Shown here: piece by piece, positions 41,560-56,200 of the stretch
Numbering within the stretch: position 1 is the first letter of the stretch
How the letters are laid out: each line of letters starts with the position of its first letter
NCBI GenBank assembly: GCA_946122785.1
Contig: CAMGYJ010000008.1
Span: 6,411,742-6,475,741 of the forward strand
From: Linum tenue
Taxonomy: Eukaryota > Streptophyta > Magnoliopsida > Malpighiales > Linaceae
Reading direction: 5' to 3'
DNA: 64,000 bases
The notes under the pieces: model-generated
Seen by the model: the letters and a program-made list of their open reading frames with translations, nothing else
Database searches by the model: none
What the model was told of the DNA's origin: nothing
Position numbers and translations under genes: made by a program

Positions 41560-44294
41560 CTAAACATCATGGTCAGTGTAAAAATTGGGCTCATCAGGCT
41601 TAAATAACTGAGGCATCTTCAAGCTGGAAGAGGTCCCTGTTTCAGCCCCATGCAGCCCCTTCTGCTTCCTCGTATTGGCAGCAAACCTAGAAGCCAACAT
41701 CGTAGCTCCGAGCCCTCTTTGATTCGCACCTGAAACCCCATCCACATTTTCATCCTCGTACTCGTCCTCTTCAGAGTCGTCATCCTCGTCCTCGTCCTCG
41801 CTGTAGTAGTAATAGTCCGCATCCAGAACAGGCAAGTACCCTGAACCTAAGGGGCTCTCCCTCCTTGTCAGCTCCTTTGTCAGTTTCCTCTTCTTGAACC
41901 TCCTCCAGACGACCTGTATCAAGCAGGCTGCCCATGTCCGCCACTGATGGGAGTAGTACCTGAAGGCATGCTGAATTCTCTTGCTCTGCAGTCGCTTGAA
42001 CTGCAAGGCAACAAACTTCAGGTCCTCTGCCTGGAGGGCAAAGGCCTCCACTTCTGTGAGTGCCTTCACTGTTCTAGTGGAGGATGGGAAGTTGAGGCTC
42101 GATGTGGGCATCAAAGCCCACGTTAGAAGCTCCTCCCCGCAGAAATCACCTGGGCGGAGGGTGATCGAATTGAAGAACCCTGTTCGTCCTCCATTAGTCG
42201 TTGAGCTCTCTAACTGGCCTCTGATTATGAAGAGCATCTCGTTGACCGGGTCGCCTTCTCGAACAATATAGGTCCCTTCTGTGTTTAACGACGAGAACAG
42301 TCGCTCGCAGATTGCATCCAGGAGTTGATCGTCCATCTGAGAGAAGAACGGGACCTGTGTGAAAGAATTGGAGTTATTGAGACGAATGAAGTTTTCAGAG
42401 TTACAGAAATGTTGAGAATGGAAGTGGAGGGAAAGCATTACACGGCGGACGAGGGAGAGGCAGAGGTGGCGCTGGATTTCCCGGCGCAGGTCCTGAGGCA
42501 ATGACCACAGGATTGACTCTTCGTGAACACCTCTGGTGGCGAGCCATTTGTACTGCACGAACCGGCGAATTCGCTCCGCGAGAGCTGGAGGTAACTGGCG
42601 ATGCCTCATCCATTCCTCTGTATCTCTTCTCTTAATCCTCCACTCTTCCAATCGCACAGACATTGATTGCAGATTAGTCTATCCCAACACAAAGAGTAGC
42701 AGTCAGCTCTTTGTCACAGGGTATAACTTAACATACATCAAAGCTTGAACTGACTCTTACCTGCATATTGCCAATGAGTTGTGCAGAAAGCACCAACCCA
42801 ACGATACAAGTGACGATGCAGAACACATTCTCCCCCAGAAAAATGCTCGTATCCAGATTTTGTGCATACGAACTACCGAAAGACAGAGCGAAAAGCATCA
42901 AAAGGGTTTTGGCATTGAGCCAGCTGAAGAAGGAAAAGCAAGGATCTTTCTTTGTTGGTTTCTCTTTACCTACCTTAGATTCTTGAATCCCCACCATAGA
43001 CAGTACAAGTACTTCTCCACAAAAGGCGAGGAAGCAACCTCGCTGGTGAAAGCTTCAGCGAAGATCCCAAATGCGAAGCCGATGTTGCTGTTGAGAGGGT
43101 CGCAGGTCGCGAGGACATGGGTCACATTCCGCCAGTACTGCCTCTCAGGCATCACCATAGATTTGCAGTCCAGGAACTGGTTGACGCAGCCTATGTTCCC
43201 TTCATTGTTCTCCCTCGCACATGCCGTTTTCCAGCAGTAGTACTGCCGGCCAAACGACAGCAGGTACCATGTAGCTCCTAGTACCTGAATCGGCAAACCC
43301 CCCAACATTTCCAATGTCATTGAGGGTGAAATGCAGTGGAAAATGAAATGGCGGAGTGGGGTGACGCTGCTTACTTACATGACTGGCGAGGATGAAGAGG
43401 ACGAGATTGTAAGCGGCACCAGCCCAGGCGGTCTTGACGATGAAGCCGGTGGTCTTGACGATGCGTTGGTGGAGAGGGAAGATGACGAACATCCTGGGAA
43501 TGTATTGGATAAGAACTATGAGCGAGAGTGTGTTGTTGGCGTAATCTGCCGTGTGGTTCCTCGCCACTGGGATTACTAGCCATATTACGATCTGTAGAAA
43601 GAAAAACATTTCTTGATTAGCAATAGCAAATTCCAAATATAGGGTTCCTTCCGCCAATCTCCACCCGATCAAGAAACATTCATTTCAGGTTAGATCACCT
43701 ATCAATTGTCTAAGTTAAATCAGCATTTGGAGGAAAAATAATAGTTACGATTGGCATTTTGGATAAAGAAGTTAGAAGCTTAACCTGAGGCAGGGGAAGA
43801 GCGGCGGCGACGTCGATGACGAAATCGGACCTGAGGTAGCGATGAGCAATCTCATTGGAATCCATGACGAGCTCGCCGCGGCCGAAAACGCGCGTATTGG
43901 GCGCGACGAAGGCGGTGCGGAACTTGAGCACAATGTGGAGGATGAAGAACAGATCAGCGATGGAGCGGTAACAGGTGATCTTGACGGCGAGGTGGTGGTC
44001 GAAGGAGAAGCAGAGGTCCTTGGCGACGACCAAAGGGAGGAAGAAGTAGAGCGGGTCGATGAACAAGGCGAGGATGGAGGTCAGGAGGAAGACGTGGTTC
44101 CAGTACGTCACGATGTCGCTGTCCGGGTCGAGGATCTGGTACCGCCATAGGATGAGGAGCGGGTGGGGCTCGCCGTTGGGAGGGGAGGAGATGGCGGCGA
44201 TGGTGTTGATGAACGCGGTGGGGAGGCGGTGCTGGAGTCGCCGGAACCGCCGGCGGAATTTGGCGGTTTGGGTGTAGTAGACGAGGTCTCTCAT
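41560..44294 (-). CDS. CNGC18: Cyclic nucleotide-gated ion channel, CNGC18 type
   Basis: Six exons on the minus strand: 44294-43785, 43591-43379, 43284-42974, 42872-42761, 42678-42442, 42354-41560 (725 residues). The product is a plasma-membrane, Ca2+-permeable cation channel; Arabidopsis CNGC18 is essential for pollen-tube growth and guidance. Six transmembrane segments start near L-W-R-Y-Q-I-L-D-P-D-S. The pore helix is Y-C-L-W-W-G-F-K-N-L. The C-linker has R-R-D-T-E-E-W-M-R-H-R, and the cyclic-nucleotide domain has P-G-D-F-C-G-E-E-L-L-T-W-A-L. A calmodulin/IQ-type stretch follows (A-A-C-L-I-Q-V-V-W-R-R-F-K-K-R). The acidic tail and the end M-P-Q-L-F-K-P-D-E-P match CNGC18. Splicing exon 3 to 4 gives N-L-S-S-Y-A-Q-N, so the filter reads AQN rather than the GQN I recall for CNGC18. 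It is flanked by convergent and divergent neighbours with no shared role. Confidence 0.93.
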
Positions 44295-45882
44295 GTTTCT
44301 TCCATTGGAGGGAGAGAAGGGGAAATCGAGAGAGAACGGTTAGAAGGGAAGAATGGAGGGAATTTGTGAGGAAGGGGAAAAACTGTTTTTTTGGCGAGGG
44401 AACGGAAGAGAGGGAGTGAATTTCGGAGGTGGCGGGAAAATGTTGTGACGACTAACGTGACATGTAATTCCAAATGGGCGGGGGGGAAATTCGGTCCATA
44501 TTAGACTTAACTAACCACTCCATATAATCTGATTTTAATTTTGTTATGTTTTGTTTAAAATGAGACTTAATTGAAGATCACTTCAAATGTGTTTTGGTTC
44601 GACTTTGAACAATATTTATTCATTGTATTTTACTTTATTATTTTCGATTCAAATTGATTCTAGACCAATACGAACCATACCATCTCACATGACATGCAAT
44701 TTAGAGAAAATAATTGTCACGAACTATTTGGTTTTCAATAGTTCGAGTTATTAAGTGAATGTTAATTATGAATATTATATATCAAATACTTTTTTTAGAT
44801 AAGGGTGATATGTGTTTGTTTTCATCTTATACTTGATAAACTTGAAACCTACAGGTTCAAGACTAGTGATAGTACTATTAGACCAAACACTTGTTCGCAT
44901 ATTATATATCTAAGTCATGTTTATATCAAACATTAAAGTTGGGAACCATAGAGATTTAAACACACGACTGTTCAGCCAAACTAACTGTAATATCATAACA
45001 TGAAATTTTTAGTCTTTATAACTAGAGCTCTTAGAAAAGGTCGATTACAGATCTTATATCATTATCTTATGATGATAATATAGAGATTCATTTGTCAATC
45101 GTTAATTCACTAAATTTTTTTGAAAATACTTATCCGTTACAACTTTCTACTCAATTAACATATACAACTTGTGAGATTTAACGCTTAGCCTGGTGCCTTT
45201 TTTAAGGTTTGGATTGGAGATTGGAATGTTGGATTTGACCGTAGCCCATGCCCCATGGGCTCATGCGACAGCTTCTGTTATTCCCTTGAAAGCTCCCGCG
45301 AAAAATGACCGAATCGAATCGAAAGCATATCCGAGGGAATCGCAGGTGATCGCGACGGAGGTTGTGCTTTTTTAAAAGAAACCCCTTTACGTTGTCAGAT
45401 TAGTAATTGCGCCCACGTTTTCATTATGGTAGGTGATCAGAATCGCAGATGACTCAGCGCCTGCCTGCCGCCGCCGCGATAAACAAACTTGCTTTCTTTC
45501 TCCGACCGTCGTCTATCTACTCACACGCGCTCTTGTACCACTTGTAAATCCCCTCAATCATTTTGCTGGGACCGGCGTCTCTCCTCCGGTCATCCCACGT
45601 TACTTTATTGAACGATTGATTCCTTCCCATCGAGGAAAACCCAAATCAATTATTAGGAAAAATGGGGAAAGAGAAACCCAAATCAATAACTCTCTCATTA
45701 TTATATCGCATCTGCTTCAGCCGCCGCTTCTCCAGCTCTCCTACTCCTCGATTCCTGCTTATATAAAAACCCCTCGTCGGTAGCCACCACCCTCCAGAAA
45801 CTCGCCACCCTCCGAAAACGCTTCGGCTCTCCAGTTCGGCATTTCTCCCCTTGATCTTTCGCGTTTCTCCGCGGTCCCATCA
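44295..45882. other. Divergent promoter region of CNGC18 and spermidine synthase
   Basis: No third gene was seen. The right end (about 45700-45882, pyrimidine-rich with 'gcttatataaaaac' near 45758-45771) is the likely core promoter and leader of spermidine synthase. The left end is the CNGC18 leader. The AT-rich middle has no coding signal. Confidence 0.5.
45762..45769 (+). promoter_or_regulatory. Likely TATA box of spermidine synthase
   Basis: TATATAAA lies about 120 bp upstream of the start codon, with a pyrimidine-rich leader between. Confidence 0.55.
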
Positions 45883-48036
<2,154 letters not shown>

Positions 48037-48242
48037 AAGATGGAAAAACTGGAAAGGGCTTAACAAGAACAAATCACCGGACTAAACAACGCATCATGAC
48101 GTATACATTATAGAGAGAGTAAAGCTGTGTGTAAGCTAAGCTACTGATTAGGGTGTAGCCATGTTCAACATTATTAAGCAATAAAAGACTGCATTTGCTT
48201 TTGCTGATTTCCCTCTTGTCTCTCTCAAATAATCTTCTCGTC

Positions 48243-49229
48243 TTACACAAGATTTGTGCCCCCTTGCTTCTCCGAATCAACTTTCTTCTCCAGAAACCTC
48301 CTTTTACAGTCGTAGTAGTAAACAGTACAAACTACCCAATTCACCACTTCCCCAAACCAAACCAACCCGCCTTCTCCTACAGCAATCAAAACCACCATAG
48401 ATCCAGATTCCTTGTTCAGATAACCATAGTACCCAAATACCATCCTCAAGAAAACCCTCCAAACCAGGAAAACAACCATTAATAGAAATCCCCTGCCTCT
48501 GCATCCCCTGCTGATATACCCTGCGACCCCAATCCCAATATACCCGTGCTTCTCTTCCAGGATAGACACCACCAAACCCACATTCCAGATCGCGCTCCAC
48601 TCCAAATACTTCACCACCAAGGCACTAGCAACTAACCCGAAAACCATCTGAGAAAGCAATCCGTTGACTGGGAAAGAAACCATTTGGACGACGAACGATA
48701 CAACTCCAGCCAATGTCAGCCAAACCATAGCTAAGTTGTAGATTGATGTGATGTATGGCCCCCTCAATGAACCCACTTCCTGAAATGGCTTGATGAACAA
48801 CATTTCCTTCAAGCTTCCGGCTTCCTTCTCCGCATAAATTGTCGATGCTGAGTGAACTAGAACGATGGTGTTTAGGACATTCAGGAAATGGCCGATAGTG
48901 AGGTATGAGAAGGCCGAGAGGGCTAGTGTTGGAGCAAGCCGCTGGATCAATCCCAAGGTGGAGTCTAGTGAATACCTCGGCGGGAAAGAGCAGAGTGGCC
49001 AATGCGTCCCGCAGATGGGATCGTATACCGCAACGAAGTTGACTCCTGCTTCATAGATGAGCTGGTGAAGGACGAGGTGTTGCCAGAGGAAGAAGCAGAA
49101 TGCAGGGAGTGAAGTGAGGAAGGAGAGGAGAATGAATGTGGGATTCTTAGCTGGGATTTTCAACGATTCCTTGATAATACCAAGGAATTCTAGCTTGTCT
49201 TTAGTGATTAACTCGGTGCTCTCCATCAT
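48243..49229 (-). CDS. Uncharacterised multi-pass membrane protein
   Basis: Single exon, 328 residues from the Met at 49229. The frame is open to 49394, but the 55 extra residues are low in conservation signals and the second Met pair (M-M-E-S-T-E-L) begins a typical cytosolic start. About six hydrophobic helices are visible: F-I-L-L-S-F-L-T-S-L-P-A-F-C-F-F-L, the region A-F-S-Y-L-T-I-G-H-F-L-N-V-L, N-L-A-M-V-W-L-T-L-A-G, V-F-G-L-V-A-S-A-L-V-V, L-L-M-V-V-F-L-V-W-R, and the last near V-V-L-I-A-V. The pattern S-L-K-E-M-L-x-x-K-P-F, then G-P-Y-I-T-S-I-Y, recalls a plant family of unknown function (Arabidopsis At4g19950-like). No catalytic motif is seen. Membrane and transport role cannot be assigned. 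Confidence 0.75.
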   Translation of the reverse strand: MMESTELITKDKLEFLGIIKESLKIPAKNPTFILLSFLTSLPAFCFFLWQHLVLHQLIYEAGVNFVAVYDPICGTHWPLCSFPPRYSLDSTLGLIQRLAPTLALSAFSYLTIGHFLNVLNTIVLVHSASTIYAEKEAGSLKEMLFIKPFQEVGSLRGPYITSIYNLAMVWLTLAGVVSFVVQMVSFPVNGLLSQMVFGLVASALVVKYLEWSAIWNVGLVVSILEEKHGYIGIGVAGYISRGCRGRGFLLMVVFLVWRVFLRMVFGYYGYLNKESGSMVVLIAVGEGGLVWFGEVVNWVVCTVYYYDCKRRFLEKKVDSEKQGGTNLV

Positions 49230-52068
49230 TTTTTTCTGTGTTGGGTTTACTGCATTGATCTCTGCAGAAGAGAAAGATGCAAGCTTTAAAAAGGAGGAAG
49301 ATGACTCGTGACTATAGATGTTGTGCATGAGTAGTGGGAGCGTTGACTGATGGATGCTGGGCCTGGTCAGCAATGATGGGATTCCGATGATCATGGAGAT
49401 CCATCATCTCTCTCTGCAATTCATCTCTGCGTCTCTGCCAGGCGATGAGGAGGTTCAAAAAGAAACCCACCTGATTGACTAGTTTGGTCTACGTAGCTAC
49501 TTGACCTTGTGAAGCCAATAATACGAGATGGTAGCACGTGGCCCAAAATGGATAACTGACACTATGGGCCAACTTTTAGGCCCAAGTCTGAGTTTTTCCT
49601 CTTTAACAATTAACAGTATCATTCCTAGTCCAATATCTAATCTAATATTTGAATCAGAAATTATCGTTTAGGTTCCTTAAGAAAAGAAATTATCGTTTAG
49701 GACAATTAATAAAGTAGTTGCATTGCTGAAAAAAATTGATGAACACCTTTCAGACTCCTTGTTACATGGTCGGAATAAGTAGAGAGAATGTCGATTTAGA
49801 GTCGATCTGAAGTAGCACATTCCAGTGTCTAAGTTGATATTCTTATTAGACATCCCAATAACAAGCCAATGACAAGAGTGCTTAATAGTAACCCGACAAT
49901 CTCACACACCCCTCCTCCACAAGGTGTGTGTCCCGGTGAAGTACTAAATAAATAAAAGACTCAACCAATTTACTATAATACACTCCTACAATGTCAAAAC
50001 ACACTACGCTGCACATGATTGTTGTTGATCTCCCAAGCAATCCTACAACTTCACAGAAATTCATAACCTCAAAGTTTAATGGTCATACTTCGGACGAAGA
50101 CTTCAGATATTAGAAAGCATATAACTTTGCGTATTACCCACCATAATCGGGTTTTGTCTATATGTTAAGCCAACATTGGTGGTAAGGGCTAGGTTAACGT
50201 CGGCATGCTTACATTGGTGGTAGGGTTGTGAACTTTGTGATAATGGGTAAGTGGCGACCACTGGAAGGCTAGGGCAAGTAGGCAAAAATTCTAAAGGGGA
50301 AGCGAAGCACAAGGAAGAATGACGTGCACTTCTCATCCAAGTTTGCGCATGTCTTCTTTTCGTATGTCACTTTCATATGCTTCCCCACACAAATGCATGC
50401 TTACATATTCAACCAACATATGTCTAATCCTTAATCAAAGTGGCAAATATGCATGGCCCGATCAAAAGAAGTGGCCATTTTGTTTATATGTTGATCTTAT
50501 CTTATAGTTGGCCTCACTTATCATAGTTTAGGTCCAAAAATATTGTGTGTTTAGTTAAGCTTTTGGGGAAGTAAACAATAGTATTGTTAGATTAACACCT
50601 CAATTTCTTCATATTTTTCTTTCATCTCATTGGGAAGTATTGTTTTAGAAGATCGTTTCGGTCATTTCATAAGTCACTTGATTTTCAAGTTTTGTCTATA
50701 TAAATGACAATTCACAGTTAGATTTATGGGAATTTTCTCAATAGTCATCTAAATAATGTGATTGCCGCAATAAAATTGGATGTCGACAGGTTTTTCTACT
50801 TAGGGGAATAGTCAATACCTCCATGCCAACTAAATTAGGGATGCACTTGTGAATGACAGCAAACATAGATAAGTCAACACTGTGCGTTTTTCTATTTCTG
50901 GTGAGTTTGAGCCTGTAGTTGAGCGTCTTCCATCGCAAATCAAATCATCGATCCTACTTGTTTCATCGTGCAATCAAATTTGTGCCAAATTAGTCTAGAC
51001 GATTTCATAACTCGAGCTATAATTTCGTAAAAAAAACGCACCACGCCAAGAGACGACAACACTTCCATAGTCTTTTCTTTATCATTGGTCATATTGTTGA
51101 TAGAGAATTCTTAACAACAAGGATTTTTGTGATAGCATACCTTGATTTTTCCAAATAAATACGTCCAAACATCTTAATCAACTTCTTTGAGCTTTGTCCA
51201 TTAGTATTTAACTTTAGTCTAACTTACAACCTCCATTTTTTTTCTATTCATATTCAATCCTAAACAAATTTTTCATTATCGAATTTCATATGAATTTTCA
51301 ATATAGGTAAGAAACCAAATATCGCCAAATGTATAACTAAATACACCAAGATCAACCATAAACCAGACTTACAATCGAGCCATACCAGCAGGGTGACCAA
51401 AGACTCGTGTATTCGAATTCAATCCGCACAAATTTCTTGTTTTTTCCCCTGCTATATGACTAGCATATAAACTGCCACTCACACGACTATCGCCCAATCT
51501 AAGCACTACAAATCCTCGCCGGACGCAAATCTGCAGTTACATTACAGAGAGAAACATGCAGTTACAGCAAAATCAAAACGTTACCGGAGATGACAAAGGA
51601 CCGGTGAAACAAAGAAAAAAAACAGAGGAAAAGATAAACCGTTTGAGACGAGTTGGACGAAACGTCCTGGAATATATCATCCCTGACAAATTCTGGTTTT
51701 CATTTACTTTGTTTTCCTTTTCATTTTTGGTCCAAAAAAGTATAATTGGTGTCAGTGAGGCGATGCAGTAGCAGCAGTAGTAGTGATGACTGACTGCTCT
51801 CAGTTAGTGCATTTCCAGTTAAAAGAAAAGAAAGAAACCCACTTCCCTTCCCTTCCCCTGTCTCTCTCCGTCTACGTCCTGTCTCTGTCTCCTTCCCCAT
51901 TATCATTCCCCCATTTATAAATAAACACATATAATCCTCATTATTTAGGTCCCAGAGATTTGTTCCTTTTCTCTTTGATTCTCGCCATTTCTCGGAAATA
52001 AAAATATAAAATTCCCCAGAACCCAAACGCGAAACCACCAAGCCTTTTCCCATCTTCCGTCACTTTCC
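49230..52068. other. Long intergenic region, no gene seen
   Basis: It starts with the leader of the membrane-protein gene. The middle (49620-51500) is AT-rich with no frame above 80 codons that looks coding. A 71-codon frame at 51556-51771 has a basic stretch and a hydrophobic tail but no known relative. Pyrimidine-rich runs near 51840-51900 may belong to an upstream promoter part of the KUP gene. Confidence 0.4.
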
Positions 52069-52076
52069 CCTCTCTG

Positions 52077-52685
52077 CATGGTTGTCAAACCGGTCTCATG
52101 CCGGCCGGTTCAACCGGGTACAACCGGTACCGGTCACCAAACCGGCTGGAAAGAGGCCGGTATTTAACTATGGTCAAATCCGGTCAATACCGGTCAGACC
52201 CGGTCAATTCCGGAAATTCCGGCCGGTTAGACCAGAAACCGGAATTCAATGTTACACCTATTTTATCCAAAAATAAATGCTCTCCTTAGGATTTGAACCA
52301 TGTACCTCCTGTTCATTTTAGACTCTCTTATACACCAGTAGACTACAAGCAACTTTGTTGTACATATTAATCTTATATATTATATATCTAACACTAAATT
52401 TTACACAAATCATTATAAATATTAATAAAATTCATTTTATATACTTTTATTTTTAAGCATCTAATTGTTTAGTATTAGTTACCAATTCTTAGCTATAAAT
52501 TATTTTGTGTGAAATAATTTTTCTAATTGCTTTTTGATGACTAATTTATTTGGAATTGAGGATTTTCATTTGTCTCATATATTTTATTAAAACCGGCACA
52601 ACCGGCGTGAATACTGGTTATACCACGGTCGGACCATTCCACTTTCAAAACCGGCACACCGGCATAAACCGGTTTGACAACCTTG
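52077..52685. mobile_element. hAT-type MITE in the KUP upstream region
   Basis: 609 bp. The left end CATGGTTGTCAAACCGGTC and the inverted right end (CAAGGTTGTCAAACCGG) match. A perfect 8-bp duplication CCTCTCTG flanks it at 52069-52076 and 52686-52693. The ends consist of many CCGGT / ACCGG words. The interior is AT-rich and non-coding. It sits 593 bp upstream of the KUP start codon and brings a dense group of CCGG sites that could attract DNA methylation. Confidence 0.9.
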
Positions 52686-53277
52686 CCTCTCTGTTTTCCT
52701 CCTTTTGTTTGGTTTTTAGAGGCTATGGTGGCAATTTGAAGTGGAAGGGGAAAAGAACCGATTTTTATCCAACACATCACCTAATTTTCAACCACACACC
52801 CTTCAGACTTCTCTCTACTGCACCAATGAGAAAACCCAAAAAAGACAAACAAAAGGAAGAAAAGTAAAGGGCCGGGGCTGGCTTGGCTTCTTCAACTATT
52901 TTCTCCAGCCAGAAATGGGAATTTAAAAGAAAAAGGTGAAGCTTCGTGCGCATATTGTATTCGCATTTCTCATTTTTTGGTGTTTATTTGTCTGCATTTG
53001 CTTCTTCATTGAGCTACTGCCCACTCGAAACACTCTCACATATAAGTGAGAACTGGAAAAGGGAAAGGCCCATACAAGCTTTCCTTCAACAGAAGGCCTT
53101 TGAAGGAGGATGGGTAAAGCTGTCTCCTTTGCTAGATAATCCCATCTGGGTATAGCTTTCTCCTTCCACCATTTCATTGTTATCTCCGTCCCCTCCAAAA
53201 AAGGGAATGGATTTTCAGTAAGCAGCCAGCTTTCGCTGTACTACTCTGTTCTGTTCCATTCATTCCCCTGCCTAAAA
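52686..53277. promoter_or_regulatory. Likely promoter and leader of the KUP gene
   Basis: About 590 bp between the MITE and the start codon. It has pyrimidine-rich stretches near 53155-53200 and 53240-53275, with no coding sequence. An intron in the leader cannot be excluded. Confidence 0.35.
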
Positions 53278-56200
53278 ATGGATCTCGAAGGCGCACCAGC
53301 AATTGCTGGTAACCCAATTAAGGTAAAAGTTCGTTTCTTCTTCAATGTATGTGCCTATATGATTTGAGATTTGCTAATTTCTGGGATTTTGATTTTGGCA
53401 GAGAAATTCATGGAAGGCAGTCCTGACCTTGGCGTACCAGAGCTTAGGGGTAGTCTATGGAGATTTGAGCACTTCCCCATTATACGTCTACAAGAGCACA
53501 TTTGCAGAGGACATCGAGCACTCCGATACCAATGAAGAAATTTTCGGAGTTCTATCTTTCGTCTTCTGGACGCTCACGATAATCCCACTTCTCAAATACG
53601 TGTTCATTGTGCTTAGAGCTGATGATAATGGCGAAGGCGGCACTTTTGCTCTGTATTCTCTGCTCTGCCGCCATGCCCGTCTCGGTACTCTCCCCAATTG
53701 TCAGCTCGCAGATGAGGAGCTATCCGAGTATAAGAAAGATGGGTCGGCTGCAAATCACCGGAATCGAATTGGGTCCAGCTTGAAATTTGCTCTGGAGAAG
53801 AGTAAGCTGCTGCAGAAAGCTCTGCTCGGCCTAGCTTTGATTGGGACTTGTATGGTTATCGGCGATGGAGTTCTTACCCCTGCAATTTCCGGTAACAGTT
53901 AATTCTTTTTCTTCTTTTGCTATGGATGTCGATCGATGACTCAGAGAAATTTTGTTTCTTTCCCACCTTGAATCTTCTTTGTGGTCATATCTACTTGTCT
54001 CCAGTATATTCGGCGGTTTCTGGAATGGAGCTTTCGATGGAGAAAGAGCAGCATCAGTGTGAGTATCCTTCGAAAACTCCATAAATTGAGTTTTGTTTAG
54101 GCATAATTACTATTGCGTCCTATTTCAGGTCGGTTCATTTCAAGCAAATCCTGTAGATCACCAGCTGTTACAATTTAGAAACATTTTGAATCTGCCGAAA
54201 ATCGAATAGAGTAAAATCTTTTGGCTTTTTAGGCTATGCGCATCACATTGAAGAATTCCCCACCACCAAAAGATCAGTAGTAGGTATGGAAGTTTATCTT
54301 AGCTTCCCATGGTTCCTATCAAAATTTGATCACTCAGGAGAGGTTAGAAGCTTTATCTTCATACCATTAGCAATCCTTGTTGGGAGAGGAGATGAAGTTA
54401 GGGGAAAAGCAAATAAGGGGTATTACTAATTTGGATTTAGCAGCATGACAGTAATAGTTTATTACTAGTGGAAGGATATGTGGTGGTCCATGATAATTTC
54501 TAATTAGGGGAGAAAAGAAAGGCCTTCCCGCTTTAATCCTAGTGAGATCACTTCAAACTAGTACCTTCCGATTCCTGCCTATTTACTAATCATGGTGTAT
54601 TAAGAAATTGGGGGCCAAGTTGTAACCATCATAAACAAGGCAACACGTAGAGGGTTTACAGATAGAGCTGAGTCAAGGTTTGTGTAAAGTTATGGTCTTT
54701 GTGAAGTAAGCTGTTCCTTTCCATGGTGGAACTGTGGAAGACTAGAAAAGAAAAGAGGATCAGTTCATCTGGAACAGTGAATCCAATACAAAGACAGAAA
54801 CCAAATCTCACATGATGTGGCAATTGGTGTCATTTCAGTTTTCACAGCTCAAAGTGTTGTTGAGAGGAACAGTTGCAGGTCTCCCATGGCTCTTACAAAT
54901 AGACCAGCTGTCTTCCCTTTCCAGCTTAGTGTGCTGATTAGTGATATAGTCAGCACTCCACTCATGTTCCATCTGGACATTTAGTTCTCAATGTTGTCTC
55001 ATTTGGTTACTCCTGAGAGACATGAATTGGTGTCACTATGTGACCTTGGGACACTGATCCATGCAAACACACACAAGTTTGACTGTGAGCTAGCATGGTT
55101 TAAGGGCACTTTCGGTGGCGATTTTGAGAAAGGAACACTAAATGATGGGGTTAATGAGCATTCTGTTCTGTGAATTTCTGCAGATGTTGAACTCCCTGTG
55201 ACTTGTGCAATACTTGTATCTTTGTTTGCCCTCCAACACTTTGGAACTCACAAGGTTGGGTTCATCTTTGCACCAATTGTCATCACGTGGCTTCTGTGCA
55301 TCAGTAGCATCGGCGTGTACAACATTTTCCGGTGGAATCCACATGTTTACCAGGCTATCTCCCCATACTACATGTACAAGTTTCTGAAGAAGACGCGGAG
55401 GGGAGGCTGGATGTCATTAGGCGGGATTCTTCTCTGCATGACTGGTATAATGCTGCAACATACATGAAAGATCATTTTGGATTTTCTTTTGCAGACATTA
55501 ATCTGTGTTTTAGGGCTTCTTTTTATATTCTTTCTTTCTGGGAATCTATTCAGGTTCAGAAGCCATGTTTGCAGATTTGGGCCACTTTTCTCAGTTATCC
55601 ATCCAGGTACAATAAACCAACTCCACATTGCATATTACACTACTTTCTGTAGCACTCGGAACTTGACACCTAAATAGATGTTACTTTTCTTTTACATGCT
55701 GTTCTTGTTCGAGACGGATCATGGACAGTAGTAAATATTTTTTCGCATGAAGTAGCTTGCTTACACTACATCCAATTTATGTTCTTCTGTCTGCAGATTG
55801 CTTTCACTTTTGTCGTTTATCCATCACTGATCCTTGCATACATGGGACAAGCTGCTTACCTTTCCAAGCATCACTCTCTTGAAACTGATTACCGGATTGG
55901 TTTCTATGTATCTGTTCCTGGTAGGCATGCACCTATTGTTTCACTTCTGGAATAGCCATGAACTCCCACCGTGATGATTTCATAATATGATGTTTTATCT
56001 AATGCTGCAGAGCAGATAAGAGTTCCTGTATTGGCAATAGCCATACTTGCAGCAGTTGTGGGAAGTCAAGCTGTCATCACAGGGACTTTCTCGATCATCA
56101 AACAGTGCTCCGCTTTGGGATGCTTTCCGAAGGTCAAAGTTGTTCACACTTCGTCAAGAGTTCATGGACAAATTTACATCCCGGAGATCAACTGGACCCT

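Noticed and set aside
54991..55173. Small gene within the third KUP intron
   Set aside because: 60 codons, no known domain, and flanked by KUP exons that splice cleanly around it.
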